Both the position numbers and the translations under genes were made by a program. A stretch of 6,418 nucleotides of DNA, from contig JBBDSC010000121.1 in the NCBI GenBank assembly GCA_040905145.1, positions 1-6,418 on the forward strand, in the 5' to 3' direction. Below are positions 4,761 through 6,418 of this stretch, in pieces; position 1 is the first letter of the stretch, and every line of letters starts with the position of its first letter. The notes below the pieces were generated by a model, which saw nothing but the letters and a program-made list of their open reading frames with translations, did no database searches and was not told the DNA's origin. The DNA comes from DATGMS01 sp040905145. GTDB lineage: Bacteria; Bacteroidota; Bacteroidia; Cytophagales; Cyclobacteriaceae.

Positions 4761-5945
4761 CTAGCGGAAAAATGAAGATATCCGCACCGATTCCTCTTTT
4801 TTTCTTTGATCCCGGATCTTGATATACTTCTCCGACATTTTGGTACTGGTATGCCCAAGGAAGCTGGCCAGCACTTCCAGCTTGCCGTCCTTTTCCATAT
4901 ATAAAGTGGCGAAAGTTTCCCTCCCCACCTGGAAGCAGATGTCGACCCGGATTTGGAGCAGATCGGCGATGTCCTGTATGTATTTGTTCTGCTTCTGTTC
5001 GCTGATCCCGCAAAACAGCGGAAATTTCCCTATCTCGTCCACCTCATCCGCTATAAAATCCAGCGCTTCCTTTGTGGCCGGCACCCTCACCCGGGTACCA
5101 AACCGCTTCGTTTTGTCTGGGATGAAATCAAAAAAATCCCCATCTATCCATTCCAGGTTCACCCGCCTCACATCGCCGTGCCGCATCCCCGTACAGCAGG
5201 AAAAAAGAAACGCCCTCAATACCTGACGATGGGTAGGTGTGATTTCCGGACCGTTGTAATATTCATAAAACGCCCTGAACTGTTCCTGCGTCAGCGGCTG
5301 AAACCTGCCCATCTCACTTTTGGCAGAGTAGAAATCATAGGGATGCACAAAGCTGATCCTTTCTTTTTTGGCCTGGTTAAGGTAAGTCTTGAAATTGCGG
5401 TGCTGGCCCCAGCGCGCATTGGTGGACTGGCTTCCGGTGTTCTGCCGGAGGTGCCTGTCAAACTCCTCGGCAGTCCGCTCGTGCATATCCGAGAATGAAA
5501 AACTTTTTTTCCAGGACTTGAGATGGTTGAGGGTGACCATGTGGGATTTTTTGGTGCTGAGGGAGATCTCACGGTATTTCACCCGCTCGTTTATTTTTTG
5601 CTCCATAAACACCAAAAAATCATCCTTGTTAACGTTGCTCATAAATTCCTTGACGAGCAGTGCCGTGGATATGCTTTTCCTCCGGAGTCTGTATTCGATA
5701 AGAATCTCATTTGCCCTGGACAGCGCATCCCGGATGATAAGGTTGGTATCCTCACATGCCTGGTCCGGTTTGGACCGTGGTTTGCACCTCTGGTTTTTTG
5801 CGTCCCAATATTCCGGGAACCAGTCCACATGCAGCGGGATTTTTTTTGATTGGCGGTGGATGATGATGCGCAGATAAACTGCGGCAGCTCCGGATTTTTT
5901 AATCCGAGCGGAATTGATAATGACTTTCAATGATGCGGATACCAT
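4761..5945 (-). CDS. int: Tyrosine recombinase / phage integrase (Bacteroidota type)
   Basis: 394 residues from ATG at 5945 (MVSASLKVIINSARI). A GC-variable hydrophobic extension to 6017 is rejected because it reads into the inverted-repeat region. Residues about 4-60 form an arm-type DNA-binding domain (AAVYLRIII, PLHVDWFPEYWDAKNQR), about 85-200 a SAM-like core-binding domain, and about 215-390 the catalytic domain. Active-site residues by pattern are R255 (TGMRHGD), K278 (DKTKR), R342 (VGRETFAT), H365 (LGHTSTKM) and the nucleophile Y374 (SEKYIKI). The usual first His of the H-x-x-R box is Gln339 (FQVGR). It would catalyse site-specific integration and excision of the element. A 93-residue gene follows 9 nt behind, and an XRE regulator lies upstream on the same strand. 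No consensus -33/-7 pair is visible just before the start. Confidence 0.9.
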   Translation of the reverse strand: MVSASLKVIINSARIKKSGAAAVYLRIIIHRQSKKIPLHVDWFPEYWDAKNQRCKPRSKPDQACEDTNLIIRDALSRANEILIEYRLRRKSISTALLVKEFMSNVNKDDFLVFMEQKINERVKYREISLSTKKSHMVTLNHLKSWKKSFSFSDMHERTAEEFDRHLRQNTGSQSTNARWGQHRNFKTYLNQAKKERISFVHPYDFYSAKSEMGRFQPLTQEQFRAFYEYYNGPEITPTHRQVLRAFLFSCCTGMRHGDVRRVNLEWIDGDFFDFIPDKTKRFGTRVRVPATKEALDFIADEVDEIGKFPLFCGISEQKQNKYIQDIADLLQIRVDICFQVGRETFATLYMEKDGKLEVLASFLGHTSTKMSEKYIKIRDQRKKEESVRISSFFR

Positions 5946-5955
5946 AGCGTAAAAA

Positions 5956-5971
5956 CATTGTAGCAACAATG
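5956..5971. repeat. Perfect 6-bp inverted repeat just before the integrase start
   Basis: CATTGT (5956-5961) and ACAATG (5966-5971) flank AGCA, 10 bp before the integrase ATG. The position suits an operator or a translation-blocking hairpin. Within it, GCAACAAT (5963-5970) recurs at 6125-6132. Confidence 0.4.
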
Positions 5972-6022
5972 TGCCAACACCAACCGCGAAAAGCATAAAA
6001 AGAAAGCAGGCCAGCACTCCGC

Positions 6023-6044
6023 AAAAGGGGCTTTAAGGCCCCTT
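6023..6044 (-). terminator. Probable intrinsic terminator behind the XRE regulator gene
   Basis: AAGGGGC (6025-6031) and GCCCCTT (6038-6044) form a 7-bp GC-rich stem with a 6-nt loop. On the minus strand it ends in TTTT (6023-6026 reversed), which is a short T-run. It lies between the XRE gene and the integrase, so it may end the regulator transcript or attenuate read-through into int. Confidence 0.5.
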
Positions 6045-6066
6045 AAGCAAAGATTTGTAAATTTCA

Positions 6067-6085
6067 GTTGGCCGACCAGGCCAAC
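6067..6085. repeat. 7-bp inverted repeat in the int-XRE spacer
   Basis: GTTGGCC (6067-6073) and GGCCAAC (6079-6085) are perfect arms around GACCA. There is no T-run on either side, so a terminator is unlikely. A regulator-binding site or a recombinase accessory site is possible. The 193-bp spacer 5946-6138 contains no ORF I would support. Confidence 0.45.
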
Positions 6086-6138
6086 CCAAACCCCCTACCA
6101 ATCAATAACTTATCCGGTTATGTGGCAACAATTGCAGG

Positions 6139-6418
6139 TTAAACTGAATCGTTAGCCAGGATTTCGTTCACTTTTTCCAATAGGCGGATCTGGTTTTTGA
6201 GGTGGATGTATTCGCCTGTCAGGGTGACCGAGATTTGCATCGAGGATTTTTTTACCTTTCCATACCCAGCACGTTCCTCTTCGGACACAGATTCTTTTAA
6301 AGGATCGTAGGCCGGGTTTAAAATCTTTTCCATGGGCACTTCCAGAATCTCGCTGATTTTAACAGCATCTTCAAAGGTCAGCTTTTTCTTCCCCGTTTCC
6401 AGCGTACTGTAACCCGTG
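6139..6418 (-). CDS. XRE-family HTH transcriptional regulator, 5' end outside window
   Basis: The frame is open to the right edge (first full codon at 6417) and ends with TAA at 6139-6141; an internal GTG at 6339 is not the start. The visible N-terminal part, TGYSTLETGKKKLTFEDA then VKISEILEVPMEKIL, is the second half of an XRE/Cro-type helix-turn-helix (end of the recognition helix, E-x-G-K turn, helices 4 and 5). The C-terminal part holds an acidic linker and a helical coiled-coil end (EYIHLKNQIRLLEKVNEIL) suited to dimerisation. Small XRE proteins with such a tail are common in Bacteroidota. Its place upstream of the integrase on the same strand fits a lysogeny or excision regulator. Whether it is the main prophage repressor cannot be told. 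Confidence 0.75.
   Translation of the reverse strand, partial: TGYSTLETGKKKLTFEDAVKISEILEVPMEKILNPAYDPLKESVSEEERAGYGKVKKSSMQISVTLTGEYIHLKNQIRLLEKVNEILANDSV

Larger units (their letters stand above)
5963..6132. repeat. Direct repeat GCAACAAT flanking the int-XRE spacer
   Basis: GCAACAAT appears at 5963-5970 and again at 6125-6132, 162 bp apart, bracketing the two hairpins. Short direct repeats near an integrase gene can be arm-type sites, but two 8-mers may also be chance. Confidence 0.25.

Noticed and set aside
4953..5877. Several long plus-strand frames over the integrase
   Set aside because: They are antisense to a clear tyrosine recombinase and carry no recognisable domain.
5946..6017. 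Hydrophobic 24-residue extension of the integrase (MLACFLFMLF)
   Set aside because: Integrases have no signal sequence; the extension covers the inverted repeat, and MVSASLKVIIN matches the usual arm-domain start.
1..6418. tRNA gene, CRISPR array, insertion sequence or replication origin
   Set aside because: No cloverleaf-like sequence, no regularly spaced long repeats, no transposase and no clear iteron array were seen on either strand.

Overview
The window looks like part of a temperate phage or prophage of a Bacteroidota bacterium, possibly a flavobacterium. Three things support this: a tape-measure C-terminus of the Bacteroidota type, a Bacteroidota-type tyrosine integrase beside an XRE regulator, and promoters that fit the Bacteroidota consensus (TTTG, about 19-21 bp, TANNTTTG), with no clear Shine-Dalgarno sites before most starts. 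No host marker gene or tRNA is visible, so the genus stays open.

Layout, left to right. (1) 1-1442: the 3' end of a phage tail tape-measure gene, fairly GC-rich. (2) 1443-2340: a visibly AT-rich accessory island. It holds a 54-residue orphan gene (+) and, convergent with it, a 164-residue helical protein (-) whose RDAACH motif fits the R-[N/D/H]-x3-H signature of HEPN ribonucleases. Upstream of the HEPN-like gene is AT-rich DNA with four AGTTGAT repeats and an 8-bp dyad. (3) 2348-2837: a 42-residue single-pass membrane protein followed 10 nt later by a 116-residue exported protein, ending at a strong hairpin terminator. (4) 2865-3745: a divergent pair. Leftward is a 54-residue ribbon-helix-helix (RHH) protein and rightward is a protein with a P22 antirepressor N-terminal domain. 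The 140 bp between the two starts carry two back-to-back consensus promoters and several dyads. This resembles the immunity-I logic of phage P22, where small RHH repressors (Arc, Mnt) control the antirepressor Ant. (5) 3815-4481: two tightly spaced genes of unknown function. (6) 4470-6418, all on the minus strand: an XRE regulator cut by the window edge, a spacer with several inverted repeats, the integrase, and a 93-residue gene right behind it.

Reading as a whole: the right part is a lysogeny module (XRE regulator plus integrase). The RHH/antirepressor pair is a candidate second immunity switch that could act on that or another repressor. The HEPN-like gene is a candidate defence or superinfection-exclusion cargo gene. 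The junction of a late tail gene, cargo genes and integrase is the order expected around the attP side of a circular temperate phage genome, although no attachment core can be identified here.

Genes too short for a normal ORF cut-off (the 42-residue membrane protein and the 54-residue RHH protein) were found by reading the sequence directly. All functional assignments are from motifs and general family knowledge; no database search was possible.
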